NCBI RefSeq assembly: GCF_000224145.3
Contig: NC_020172.2
Location: 3,641,557-3,705,556, forward strand
Direction: 5' to 3'
Length of the DNA stretch: 64,000 bases
DNA from: Ciona intestinalis
Taxonomy: Eukaryota > Chordata > Ascidiacea > Phlebobranchia > Cionidae
Of this stretch, positions 1 to 12,189 are shown one piece after another (the stretch's first letter is position 1; each line of letters begins with the position of its first letter). Under the pieces are notes generated by a model. The model worked only from the letters and a program-made list of their open reading frames with translations, did no database searches and had not been told where the DNA came from. A program made the translations under genes and the position numbers.

Positions 1-384
1 TTATTACAGTTAACGCCACTTTATATAGCATCGAATGAATGTAACTGTTTTATTGAGAACTATGCCATTATGACAAGGCAATGTCATCACAGGTGTTCTG
101 TTACTCACAAGTTACCACATATGTAACTTTGCTGCGGGTGCTTATCGATGGAATATGAACCAACATCAACAGTAGCCGAATTGTCCGAATGATCGATAAA
201 ACAACTGCGGCAGGAGACTCGCATGGTAAATAATTCAAAGCAGAACGACTCGCGAGCGGCACCCCGAGAAAAAAACTACTAAAACAAGCACTAACTCATT
301 CAAGCGTATATCATCATATTATTTAAAACCATATATAAATATATCGGCACATAAACAGAAATATAAAAATTTCCTCTACGAATT
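1..384. other. 3' flank of first transporter gene
   Basis: No coding sequence is supported here. The stretch lies downstream of the stop codon of the minus-strand transporter and is AT-rich. It probably contains that gene's 3' untranslated region, but I see no unambiguous poly(A) signal on the minus strand. Confidence 0.4.
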
Positions 385-3300
385 TTACAGTTTGTCGTCT
401 TGAAACCGTGGGTTTACTTCTCCTTCGACGTGAAATATCTACAATTAAAAGCATATTGAACAACATGATGCATACCCATAAATTAAACAAAGTTAAACCT
501 AATCGTTATTAAACCAAACATTTGGAAACCCGCATATTCATTATATGACCCTAAGAATTTTAAATATCATTTACAGTCAACATGTAGCGTTAACCCTAAT
601 TTCCTATTCTATGTTTATTTGTTCATTCATTCTATATTGTTGGGCACGTAATGATCGTTTGATGTTGAGCACGTTATAGGCCGCTTAGTAAAAAGGTAGT
701 TTGTTTTGTCTGTACAAAGGCAACATGCACTAACGAAGTAAATAATCACCCACAAGTAACATACTTAGTAATTCGTGAGCTGGCACGAGGTGTATGAAAC
801 AGAACACCCATGTTATTCCGGCCACTGAAAGATAAAGTAAAAAATTTTTTAAAGTTTAAATAGTTTAGTCACTTTGGGCACATATTGTTTCTCTGTGTTT
901 TCCAGTATACCTGATCAGCGTTTTGTTGTTTTAATATGTCATGGTCCACTCCACACCACAACATTCTTCGAACTTTCTCAGGAACCCACTTAAACAACCA
1001 ATGATCAAAAAATCGATAAATTAACTTTGGGTCAACTTCTTTGCGAGTTTTATAACCACCTAAAAATGTCAAATGCAACACAAAATCAAATGAAAAACCA
1101 AACAATATGAATCATCTATTCGACTTACCTGTTGCTAAACTGACGATCACTCCGACAAGAATTACAAAGCAAAAGCCAAAAGCGCTGTAGTACATGTATG
1201 ACATAGCATACAAATCAGCAACTGGAGGACGTGTCGTTGCAAGAACAGGACTTAAAGTTGTCGTATTAATTAATTGTCCAAACGCTGTCGTCGTCATGGC
1301 TTGTGAAGAGTTTGCTACCAAGTTGGAACTCACTGCACAGCTCAGTGGAAGCGCATTGGCGAATTTCGCTGGCGGTGGGTATGATTTGCTGCCAACAAAC
1401 ACCCAGACGTTCATAGCTATTCCAACGACAACGCCACATAACGCACCCTTTAAAAGTACACAATAAATTATAGCTTTCTCCATTGTCAAATATTTAACAC
1501 AAGAGAGTAGAGCTCTAATGAGTGGGCACGTGTATTGCTACTTCATTAAGAAATATAATAATATACAATCCAAAATTCTAACAAGAACAACCCTTCGACG
1601 AAAATGGTTATATTGGGGCACTACGTGGCTAATAAGTCTAAAACGTCAGTTCTGTGGTCAGTCAGCAGACAGTCGGCTATTAGCTTCGACAGTGAGAATG
1701 TGGTATGTTGGGCTGTATATTATAAGAGGCATGCATCAAATAACATCCGTATACTTACAATTGAATTAACAAATGGGAAGAGAATACCAATGCTAAACAA
1801 TCCGACCAGTGGCCCACCTAGTAGTCCGAGAATGCTGATAGCAGCTTGAAGTATTGCCCCAAGTTTAGAGGCAAGGTAAGCAAACAATATAAGGAGAAGA
1901 CCGTAAAATATGACCAAACCTAAAATTTTAAGTAAATTGAAATGATTTTCAAACATAAATATTTTTTGCATTAGTGAAAAATCCTCCAGTTTGTTAAACA
2001 TTAGGCTAGTGGAAAGTTTAAAAGGTTAATGGTTTGGGTTATTGATTATACACAAAATTTAAATACATATGGGTCATTGTGTGTTTATGACTGATAACAA
2101 ATCTTCCGGTCTGTTATAGATTAACCTAAAAAAAGTGTTAGAGGTTGGTAATTAGGAGTTATAATGGTTTACTTATACAGTTAGTAGTTGGTCGTTATGT
2201 TTAACGGTATTCAGATAATTTAGTAAGAGGATTATTTACTGACAGTTTGGCACCTTTATTTTTTATATTTAATACGTACCCATGGATATGTAAGCGTAAG
2301 TCTTTTCCGTCCAGGGAAATATCGGTTTTAGAAAGTCATGGACGGTGACGCTTGCCAGTGCAGTGATTGCGGTAGAGACGGTACTAAGATATTTGTTTCG
2401 TAATTATTTTAAATTAATAAATTGTTTAAATCTTTAAATTTTGGTAAATTTTTCAGCTTTTGTAAATTAAAAAAAAAATTAAACTAAGTTCATGCCATTT
2501 TACCTGAGGCTTCCAGAAAATATACTTGAAAGAAATACACCAGGCATACCAGGGTTGTCTTTGAATATTTCAAGAACCATAACTGGTAGCAGCTGCATAT
2601 ATTATTAAACTTAATATTTATACAATTAAATACAATATCAATCTTGTTTCTTACCGCATCTCGCATTTTAACTTGTCCTGTGGTCAAAGGGTCACAATCT
2701 TTGTAGTAAGCATAAAGAACAATGCCAGTCATGATTGCAAGACTATTGAGAAACACCAAGCCGAACCAGTTTAAAAGGGCAGCTCTATAGATAGAATTTA
2801 TAAGTGTTTGTAAGTTGAATCGAAAACTAAGCTGACATTTTGGCATCTTTTGCCGATCTGCATGATAGATAGCGTTGAACTTGAGATTGGTTGACTGCGT
2901 ATAGCCCAGCTACAAATACAGATCCCCCAACAGTCAGTGACCAAACGCTATGTCGAACTCTTGGGTCTGGATCAAAACTAAAAGCAAATGAGTTATTAAA
3001 TACGTTGATTGAAATTGTCTAGTTTTAGTACGTGCTCATTCATTGGACCTCTGCTCTCTTAATGATGATATTTACTATGACTGCAACTTACAGAGATAGT
3101 TTTTTGCCGAATCGGTCATTAGGAAATACGTAACATTGCTGTCATATCCAAACAATCACGTAACACGCTTTGACGTTCAGCCTCATGCTGCTACTATAAT
3201 ATGCAAACTAAACACCGGATACGAGTCATATGTCAGTTAATATTCAGAAACTAGAAACATCATGAAAATATATTTATAGTAAGGTGGGGGAAGATGAGAC

Positions 3301-5513
3301 ACCTTTTTATTCAATTTTCTCGTCCCATTTGATTAAACACGATCGTGATATTTGGATATTACGTGCTAAAGGTGCCCCGTCTTCCCCAACCATTCGTGGT
3401 ACACAACTGTGAAAATAGTTTACTAAACCGCTATATGCTAAAATATTCGGTATAAGTAATACGCTGATAACGTATATAAGGTTTCACATACTTTGCGAAA
3501 TCTATGCTCAAATATACGATGTATAAGTGATACGCGGATTACGTATATATTGTAACACATACTTTGCGAATTCTATTCTTCCACCCATCTTACTAAGATT
3601 CCAAGCGTTTGCAAATCCACCAAGCTTAATGGATCCTTGGATAAGAATGGAAATAAATCCGACCAACATTACCACGGCTTGTAATGCATCTGTCCATATT
3701 ACGCCTTTCAATCCACCCTTGTGAAAATACGTTCATTTTAATTTTACTTTTTCCAACCGGTGACCAATATTTTGCTGGTTTATTCTAGAAGTGACCCATT
3801 ACCCCTAAATGGACAATTACCCCAACATTGGTTATTGCTATGGACGTACAAACAAGAATTAAAATCAAACGTATTCACATACATACCAAACAGCTGTATA
3901 AGATGCACACGGCTCCAGTCGATACGACAGATAACCACAAGTTAAAACCAGTTACTGTAAAAGAAATAATGTCACCAGAAAAAACACGTTAGTCTTAATG
4001 TTGCCACCTACCACTACTTAGAGCAAGAGACGGAGCATAAATGACGATCCCACCGTATAGTATTGTCTGGACCATGAACAAGAAAGTCGCGGTGAGGCGC
4101 ACGGCTCTGTTGAACCTTTTTTCAAGATACTGAAAACGATTTATTTAGTTGAATGAAAGATAATCATTAAGCACATCATACAGCATACCTCGTATACGGT
4201 GGTAAGCCCCATGTTATAAAACACAGGAATAAATACTTCCGCCGTAACAGTCAATGCGATCAGCATTCCGATCATTAACCTGGAAATTTCTAATCTTACT
4301 TACATGCTATTTATAGTACTGTGGAGTAAGATTGAACACTTGTTGGCACCCAGGTATAAATCTTATATTTCTTGACCGTGTTTTAAACAATTAAAAACCC
4401 CGCTTATATATATATATATATATATATAGGTTTAGGTAGTATACTGTGGGGGAAGATGGGACACTTTTGCACATAACATCCAAATGGTCTGATCGTGTTT
4501 TAAACAACGGTATATTGGAGTCGTGAGAATACAGTTTTATAATTCTTTTAGTGTTCTTTGTTTTCTACTAAATGGGACGAAAAAGTATAATAAAAATATG
4601 TCCCATCTTCCCCCACCCTACTATAATATGTCGATATTCTACGTTTACTACCAAATGGGACGGGAAAAGTAAATGAAAACATGTCTCATATGACTCCACC
4701 CTACTATGTAGGTGTAATAAACCATTAATACTTACCAAGCATACATTGTACCGAACCTGTAAACCTCAACCGGTGTTCCAAGAACTGTCACGGCGGACAT
4801 AAAGCTTACTGAAAGTGAAAACGCCACAGGAAAAGGACTCATTGATCTACAAAGAGAATAAAATTAAACCTGTAAAGTCGGGCCGATATAATTTCAAATT
4901 TTACCGATATAATTTCAAAAATGTCTCATTATGCAATTTTTATATTATTGTGTGCATAATAGTTTTGCGTAAAAGCCTAATTGTACTTCTATAAAAGTCA
5001 AAACGCCAGCGACATATATGCGGTTAATAATAATTTTGTACTACTAGAACTTTTTGACACTCTTGTTTCAAATTCTGCGTATTAAGAAATATAGTATTTT
5101 AGGGTAAGATGGGATACTGTTAGCACGTAAAATCTATATTTCCGATGTGTTTTGAACAATAAACAACGGTCCATGCACACTAGGGGAATCGAGAGCATAT
5201 CGTTATATAATTCTTTATGACTGTTCTTTGTTCACACCCAAAAGTTGCGGGGCTATATGATTAATTAGTGCGTTCCATTTTCCCACACCCCACTATACTA
5301 CAATAATATATATATAACCGCGTGTGTTATCGGTTCCTTTGATAAAACATTCTTAGAACTAGCCCACCTTCCAGCAAGTAAATATTCTTCGGTGTTTTTC
5401 TTTCGACGATCCCGAATTGCAAAGTATAATCCAATGATTGTAGAAACAGCCAACATCGTGGCGAAAACTACGTAATCACCAATTGAAAACGTTCGCATTG
5501 TTATTACAGCCAT
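385..5513 (-). CDS. SLC5A8-like: SLC5-family sodium-coupled monocarboxylate transporter-like, copy A
   Basis: Exons in transcript order: 5368-5513, 4736-4846, 4189-4279, 4012-4129, 3887-3954, 3563-3717, 2837-2977, 2655-2784, 2504-2592, 2280-2383, 1759-1919, 1129-1447, 911-1059, 385-438. They join in phase with GT/AG introns to 611 residues, close to the roughly 610 of vertebrate SLC5A8. Seen: an N-terminal membrane helix ([20 protein letters not shown]), [54 protein letters not shown], the family motif [15 protein letters not shown], then more hydrophobic helices. A Thr/Ser/Pro-rich, probably glycosylated loop is encoded by exon 12, and the cytoplasmic tail ends NPRFQDDKL. Family knowledge: Na+-driven uptake of lactate, short-chain fatty acids or related monocarboxylates at the plasma membrane. 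Substrate is inferred; SLC5A12, SLC5A6 or SLC5A5-like activity is possible. The start at 5513 aligns with that of copy B. The exon 7 donor is a weak GTCAGC. Confidence 0.88.
719..840 (+). repeat. tRNA-derived SINE, 3' part
   Basis: Carries the recurrent 3' body of the window's SINE family: ACCCACAAGTAACATAC, then GCACGAGGTGTATGAAACAG, then AACACCCATGTTAT. It lies in the last intron of transporter copy A. Confidence 0.7.
3279..3392. repeat. TIR element (MITE-like), short copy
   Basis: Starts AAGGTGGGGGAAGATGAGAC and ends GGTGCCCCGTCTTCCCCAAC, which are imperfect inverted termini of the window's commonest repeat. Internally deleted. Located in intron 6 of transporter copy A. Confidence 0.75.
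3437..3577. repeat. 71-bp tandem duplication copying an exon end and its 5' splice site
   Basis: Two adjacent units (about 3437-3506 and 3507-3577) share the order AATAT..GTATAAGT.ATACGC, ACGTATATA, CACATACTTTGCGAA.TCTAT. The right unit contains the last bases of exon 6 and its donor on the minus strand. The left unit is a second copy of the same donor, 71 nt further into the intron. Confidence 0.8.
4437..4625. repeat. TIR element (MITE-like), full copy
   Basis: Opens GTGGGGGAAGATGGGACACT and closes TGTCCCATCTTCCCCCACCC followed by TACTATA. The internal ATAATTC and TTTTCTACTAAATGGGACGA blocks match the other copies. It sits in the intron between exons 2 and 3 of copy A, preceded by a (TA)n run. 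A further end fragment lies at 4640-4707. Confidence 0.85.
5098..5296. repeat. TIR element (MITE-like), diverged copy
   Basis: Begins TTAGGGTAAGATGGGATACT and ends TTCCATTTTCCCACACCCCA. Diverged member in the first intron of transporter copy A. Confidence 0.7.
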
Positions 5514-7011
5514 TACGAACTAATTAACTTAAACTAAATACCACAAGTTAAGTCATGGGTTAAATTGCATACATTTTAAACTTATATTTTGTGGTTTGAC
5601 TACTAGACCAAAATATGGTACATTTCCTAATAAAATGTACAACTGCAAAATTCGTTGTATTTCGGAAATGATTCTCTCTGCAATTTGGCATCTTGTGTTG
5701 TTATTATAACATTTCTGGTCTTTAAATACTTTTAATTTGTTTCCGCTCTGCAACATTTGACTGCGAGTTGAACTACATCATACACTGTAGTTCGATGTGC
5801 AATTGCTACCATATCGCTTGTAACAGCGCTGTAAGTCTGTAGGTAAAGAATTATCAAGATTTGCTGTGACGCCTCGGAAACACTATCGAAACTGACTTTC
5901 GCTTTTTGCTCCTATAGTCTGCAAAGCTATAGTATTCTTTAAGCGCACTATACACTGTTGTTAAAAATGCTTTGCTTAAAATGCTTTTCTGATTAAACCG
6001 TCCTTTTCCCTCTTTTGCAATTTTAATTTAACCCCAAAACATAGTTTAAATCAAACGACTATATTTTTATACATGGTTGAAAGAAACAAAATCCGCTTTA
6101 TACGTTCTCTTCCGCTATCTTTTATACTTCCTATACGTATATGCGTCAATGTACTGTGACTGGGAATCGTGCTATGATAAAAGCCACAATCTTAATATGG
6201 TTATAAAATGACTCGCGTCTATACCTGTTGTTTATCGCCCTGATGATGCTAGGAAGAACATAAAAAAAGTAATCTCTAATGCTAGAAATTTCGGAAAATT
6301 GAACCTGCTGTACCTAAACGCTGCGATGTTTTTGTAAAACTACTTTGTTATGGAGGGGACATGTGACATTTGCGTCAGTATTTTGGGGATCATGTGATAT
6401 TTGAGTCAGTGGATTATCCTTTTATCTTGTATTTGATCAAGGTAAGGCCCGTTCGTCTATGTAAATTGACTATTGTTTTGTTACAATGTCTTTCATCGGA
6501 CTAAATATTTTTCTTTTAGTTTAAAGCGTTAAGCTAAATGAGAGCTCATATTTTATTGTTTCTATTAGAAGTTTAACTTAAAAATAATTGAACATGAATG
6601 GCTTGTTTGTCTGGTAGGTGTTTGGACCTCCCTTTTTTTCTTCCAGTTCAATGTAAATAAGTTTTAACTGTAAGAGAGTTTTAACAACTGTTGTTTTGTC
6701 GCTATATCCTGCCTTTTCGTTTAAAATATTTTTAAATCTTCGCTACCGTAATCGAAGAGAAAAATAAAGTTTTATGATATAGGCCTACTCGGAGTCACAC
6801 AATAAAACGAATCATTAATAACTTGCCAATTAAGTTTGAACATGTTTTTCATTTTTTTAAAGTTTAAACATTTATTTTAAAATATTTTGATTTGAAAATA
6901 TTGAGCAACATGTGCTCAGTGTCCCGTCTTGCCCCACTCTATTCTTTTTTCGCTATTCATAAAAGCATTAGTAAGCGAATATCATCGTATTTTCTTCTTT
7001 AAAGATAAACT
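5514..7011. other. Intergenic region between the two tandem transporters
   Basis: Upstream flank of copy A and downstream flank of copy B, about 1.5 kb. No credible exon was found. It should contain the promoter of copy A, but no clear TATA box is visible on the minus strand. A second small repeat family lies at 6670-6775, and a TIR-element end remnant at about 6917-6945. Confidence 0.6.
6670..6775. repeat. Small interspersed repeat, TTTTAACAACTGTTGTTTTG family
   Basis: GTTTTAACAACTGTTGTTTT, then TCGCTATATCCTGCCTTTTC, then a CGAAGAGA-AATAAA tail. The same arrangement recurs at 38790-38890 and 60325-60415, so this is a dispersed repeat rather than unique sequence. Confidence 0.6.
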
Positions 7012-10000
7012 TTAAACTTTGTCATCTTGAAACCGGGGGTTTATTTTCCCTTCAATGTGGGATACCTGCAATCAAAAACATTGAACACATCCAATAAAAA
7101 TAGAATAACGTTAAAACTTAAATATGGATCCAAACAGTGAAAAACTTTCTGAATTTATAACCTTAATATTATATTATAACCTTATGCATTTTAATTGTAA
7201 AGTAAATTAGTAACCAGACACTGATTAATAAAGTATTCGGCACAATTAATATAGGAGGATCGGGGAAGACGAGACCCCTCTAGCAAATAATATCCAAAAA
7301 TCCTAATGGTGTTTTAAACAATTACCAACAGTCTATACGAGTCGTGACGATACGGTTTTATAATACTTTGATTGTTCTTTGTTTTCTACCGATTGGGACA
7401 CGAAAGTAGAATGAAAGGGTGTTCCATGTCCCCCCACCCTACTATACAACAGTTTGTAGCTGCAATGCAAATTATACCTTTTCTGTTTGTTGTTTTATTA
7501 TGTCATGATCCGCTCCACACCACAACATTCTTCGAACTTTCTCAGGAATCCACTTAAACAACCAATGATCAAAGAATCGGTAAATTAACCTTGGGTCAAC
7601 TTCTTTGCGAGTTTTATAACCACCTAAAAATGTCAAGTGTAGAATCAAATGCACAAAGTCGACTGAAAAACAACATGAATCATTCATTCGACTTACCTGT
7701 TGCTAAACTGACGATCACTCCGACAAGAACTACAAAGCAAAAGCCAAAAGCGCTGTAGTACATGTATGACATAGCATACAAATCAGCAACTGGAGGACGT
7801 GTCGTTGCAAGAACAGGACTTAAAGTTGTTGTATTAATTAATTGTCCAAACGCTGTCGTCGTCATGGCTTGTGAAGAGTTTGCTACCAAGTTGGAACTCA
7901 CTGCACAGCTCAGTGGAAGCGCATCGGCGAATTTCGCTGGCGGTGGATATGATTTGCTGCCAACAAACACCCAGACGTTCATAGCTATTCCAACGAAAAG
8001 ACCAAACAATGAGCCCTGTGAAATAACAAACAATGTAAATATAACAGAACATAATACAGTAGGGTGGGGGAAGATGGGACACCTTTAACCTTTATTTTCT
8101 CGCCCCGTTTAGTAGTAAACAAAGAACATTCAAGAAATTATAAAACTATATGCCCATGACTTTCATTGACCGTCAGTAATTGTTTAAAACACGATCAGGA
8201 TATTTAGATATTATGTGCTAAAGGTGTCCTATAACCGCCAAGCTTCTATGACAGTTAATTTCTTTTATTGTTGCCGCATTAGACAACGCATCCCTTTTGA
8301 TTTGTTTATTAACGGATGGTTTTCTGTATAACAAAATAAGAACGATTAAATAACGCAACGTTAAAGGAACAACAAAGTACTTACAAACTGTTTGCGGCTA
8401 TTAATATGATACCATCATTTTGGATTTAATAACTTATACATCTGGAATAGGAAAGAATAATTGGTGAAACGATAAACTTAAAGCGAATATATAAAGCTGG
8501 CTGTAAACTAAACGTGCATACTAAACTTAAAGTCAATGCAACTACAACTAAAGGACGTATAGGAAACCAAGGAAGTAAGCCAAACCCGAGTGATGCGGGC
8601 GGCGCTGATTGGCTAGACGTTAGAGCACATAAACTTAAAGGCACATAAACTAAAACTTAAACGCACGAACGCAAATACAGCACGCTTCATTGAACTTATA
8701 TACGATTAACGGTAAATCAAATGCGGTAACAAAGTAGGTTCGANNNNNNNNNNNNNNNNNNNNNNNNNNNNNNNNNNNNNNNNNNNNNNNNNNAAAGGCA
8801 GTTTAAAACTGTATAACCGCCAAGCTTCTATGACAGTTAATTTCTTTTATTGTTGCCGCATTAGACAACGCATCCCTTTTGATTTGTTTATTAACGGATG
8901 GTTTTCTGTATAACAAAATAAGAACGATTAAATAACGCAACGTTAAAGGAACAACAAAGTACTTACAAACTGTTTGCGGCTATTAATATGATACCATCAT
9001 TTTGGATTTAATAACTTATACATCTGGAATAGGAAAGAATAATTGGTGAAACGATAAACTTAAAGCGAATATATAAAGCTGGCTGTAAACTAAACGTGCA
9101 TACTAAACTTAAAGTCAATGCAACTACAACTAAAGGACGTATAGGAAACCAAGGAAGTAAGCCAAACCCGAGTGATGCGGGCGGCGCTGATTGGCTAGAC
9201 GTTAGAGCACATAAACTTAAAGGCACATAAACTAAAACTTAAACGCACGAACGCAAATACAGCACGCTTCATTGAACTTATATACGATTAACGGTAAATC
9301 AAATGCGGGTAACAAAGTAGGTTCGAACTTAAAGTTAACTAAACATATTCACGTATATCTTGCGATAACATGTCCCATCTTCCCCCACCTTACTATATAA
9401 CATGTTTTTTGTTTATCTTTCTGGATACAGTAACGAAGATTATATTATTTATAAGAAGGGGGTTAGCAACAAAACGCCAGTCGTTAACAGAAAACAACAA
9501 AGAGAAGAAAATTAGCAGCAAAACGATAGTCGTTAAACAGTTAAAAAACAAAAACAATAACTTACCGCTGAATTTGCGAAAGGAAACAGAACACCAAGTG
9601 TAAAGAGTCCAACAACTGGTCCACATAATAAACCAATAATACTGATAGCAGCTTGAAGTATTGCTCCAAGTTTGGAGGCAAGATAAGCAAACAGCATTAA
9701 AAGAAGACCGAAAAATATTACCAAACCTAAAAATAAAATATTTGTTTTTGAAACATTCGGTTAGTCGGTTTACAGTAGCTTACCCATAGATATGTAAGCG
9801 TAAGTCTTTTCCGACCATGGAAATATCGGTTTTAGAAAGTCGTGGACGGTGACGCTTGCCAGTGCAGTGATTGCGGTAGAGACGGTGCTGAGATATATGT
9901 TTTGTAATATCTTTACCATAACTTATAACATTACTTTTATTTATCTCTTTAAAAACGAGAGCGAAGATCAACGAAGAGAAGGAAATCAACAACAAAACGA

Positions 10001-12189
10001 TTAAAATATGCAGGAGATAAAAATTGTTGGAAAGAGTGGCAATTAAAAAGGGGGGCTATTGCACCCATTTGCATTAAGTTTATGATATTTTACCTGAGGC
10101 TTCCAGAGAATACGCTTGAAATAAAAACACCAGACATTCCGGGCGAATCTTTGAATATTTCAAGGACCATAAACGGAAGAAGCTATTTAAAAAGATGATT
10201 TTTAACAAATATATATGTTTAATTTTATTATAGTAAAAATGCAGCATGTTACCGCGTCTTTAATTTTAACTTGTCCTGTGGTCAAAGGGTCACAATCTTT
10301 GAGGTAAGCATAAAGAACAATGCCAGTCATGATTGCAAGACCGTTGAGAAACAACAAACCGATCCAATTTAAAAGTACAGCTCTGTAAATAAAAAGTTTT
10401 TATTGTTTGGAATTCAAATTAAATAAAGTCTCTAACTTTTTGGCAACTCTTGAAGACCTGCATGAAAGATATCGTTGTACTTGCGATTGATTTACTGCGT
10501 ATAAACCGGTAATGAAAATTGTTCCACCAATAAGAGGAGGCCAAGCGCTATTTCGGACACGAGGATCTAAATTAAAACTGAAAGAAGATAAACGAAATTA
10601 CTGTAGGGTAAAATGAGATACCGTTAGATTTCCTGATCGTATTTTATAAACAACCCTTGTCGAGTTGCGGGGCTATGGTCCTATAATTCTGTATAAAAAA
10701 CTTGATTTTGTGTCATATTCACTCAGAAAGGAAAAAAAATGTTATAATATTCGTTGTTTACTACCAAGTGGGGCAAGAAACGAAAATAAATATGTATCCC
10801 ATCTTACCCCACAGTAATATATGCGGAATCAAAACAATAATTTTGTATATTTAAGTACATAACAAGCATACTTTATAAACTGTATTCTTCCGCCTTCTGT
10901 ATTTAGTTTCCAGACATTTTGAAATCCACCAAGTTTTATGGAGCCTTGGATAATTACTGATATGAATCCAAGTAGCATTATTACAGCTTGCAATGCGTCA
11001 GTCCATATAACTCCTTTTAATCCACCCTATAAAAGAAAGAACCATTTTACAATAACTGTGTTTCGATTTAGGTATAAGAATGTCACAATGTATTGAAATA
11101 GTTTTATGTGCAAAATAACCTAATGAAAGAATAAAAAGATCACAATATCGCACGGTGGGGAAGATGAGACACATTTCTACTCTATTTTCTTGTACTATTT
11201 AGAAAACATTTTGTTTGTGAAAAATGTACGAACAGTCCAACGGCTAAACTAGAAGCAAAATCAAACGTATTCACATACGTACCAAACAGCTGTATAAGAT
11301 GCACACGGCTCCAGTTGATACGACAGATGCCCACAAGTTAAAACCAGTTACTGAAAAAAAATAATGTTGTCCAGAAAAAAAATCATTATCAGCCTTAATG
11401 GTATGACCTACCACTACTTAGAGCAAGAGACGGAGCATAAATGACGATCCCACCGTACAGTATTGTCTGGACCATGAACAAGAAAGTCGCGGTGAGGCGC
11501 ACGGCTCTGTTGAACCTTTTTTCAAGATACTGAAAACGGTTTATTCAGTTGGACGGTATAAATAATCCTTAAGCATCACATCATACAGCATACCTCGTAT
11601 ACGGTCGTAAGCCCCATGTTATAAAACACAGGAATAAATACTTCTGATGTTATTATCACCGCAAAGAGCATTCCAATAATAAACCTATGATCAAAATTTT
11701 ATTGCAATTTTCCATTACATTTTTTACTGCCATTACTTACCAAGCATACATTGTACCAAACCTATATACTTCAACCGGTGTGCCAAGGACTAAGATTGCC
11801 GACATAAAGCTTACGGAGAGTGAAAACGCCACTGGCAAGGGTCCCATTGACCTGGTATATGAGAATTGAAAAAAAATATTAATTTTATCAAAAAAACAAA
11901 GTTTTAAAATTTGCCTAAATCTTACTAAAAGTGAAAACGCCATACTGGAATAAGATACATATACCTAATTTACAAATGTTTTAAAAAAAGTGCAATATTT
12001 ATTAGTAAAGGTCTGTAGTAACAAAACAGTTGATTTATTAGCCCACCTTCCAGCAAGCAAATATTCTTCGGTGTTTTTCTTTCCACGATCCCGAATTGCA
12101 AAGTATAATCCAATGAATGTAGATATCGCCAACATGACGGCGAAAACTACGTAATCACCAACAGTAAACTTTCTAATAACGGCATCCAT
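7012..12189 (-). CDS. SLC5A8-like: SLC5-family sodium-coupled monocarboxylate transporter-like, copy B
   Basis: Exons in transcript order: 12047-12189, 11741-11851, 11594-11684, 11412-11529, 11283-11350, 10872-11026, 10437-10577, 10253-10382, 10094-10182, 9784-9887, 9566-9726, 7697-8015, 7478-7623, 7012-7065. Twelve of 14 exons equal copy A in length, and the other two differ by 3 nt each, giving 609 residues with no stop or frameshift. The same SLC5 landmarks are present ([20 protein letters not shown], the VNQSQVQRY region, a Ser/Thr-rich exon 12 loop, tail NPRFQDDKV). The ATG at 12189 matches the start of copy A; the in-frame codon upstream is GTG. Intron 11 is swollen by a TIR element with a nested insertion and an assembly gap. 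Both copies look functional. The substrate range is inferred and may differ between them. Confidence 0.88.
7250..7446. repeat. TIR element (MITE-like)
   Basis: Starts GGATCGGGGAAGACGAGACC and ends ATGTCCCCCCACCCTACTAT, with the usual TTTTATAATACTTTG and TTTTCTACCGATTGGGACAC interior. It lies in the last intron of copy B. Confidence 0.8.
8056..9397. repeat. TIR element split by a nested insertion (and an assembly gap)
   Basis: The left part, 8056-8229, starts TAGGGTGGGGGAAGATGGGA and runs to GCTAAAGGTGTCC, where other copies continue CATCTTCCCCCACCC. That missing end appears at 9368-9397 as ATGTCCCATCTTCCCCCACC. The sequence between is foreign to the element, rich in ACTTAAAG and ACTAAA motifs, and present twice around the N gap. 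This is best read as one element of about 200 bp interrupted by an insertion of about 0.55 kb. Confidence 0.65.
8230..9326. other. Assembly gap with duplicated flanks
   Basis: 50 N at 8744-8793. Sequence 8230-8743 recurs at 8812-9326 with only about one inserted G near the end. Such identity abutting a fixed-length gap is typical of two contigs, or two alleles, that should have been merged. The intron is therefore probably about 0.6 kb shorter than drawn. Confidence 0.8.
10601..10817. repeat. TIR element (MITE-like), diverged
   Basis: Begins GTAGGGTAAAATGAGATACC and ends TATCCCATCTTACCCCACAG, with the CTACCAAGTGGGGCAAGAAA block inside. It lies in the intron between exons 6 and 7 of copy B. 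Confidence 0.75.
11150..11215. repeat. TIR element fragment
   Basis: CGGTGGGGAAGATGAGACAC followed by TTCTACTCTATTTTCTTG, which is the left end of the element only. Intron 5 of copy B. Confidence 0.6.

Noticed and set aside
1194..1466. Plus-strand open frame of 90 codons (and its twin at 7762-8088)
   Set aside because: It is the antisense of transporter exon 12; the minus-strand reading has the expected SLC5 sequence.
8426..8644. 72-codon minus-strand frame repeated at 9008-9226
   Set aside because: The exact repetition comes from the duplicated sequence around the N gap, and the peptide resembles no family; it lies in an intron insertion.
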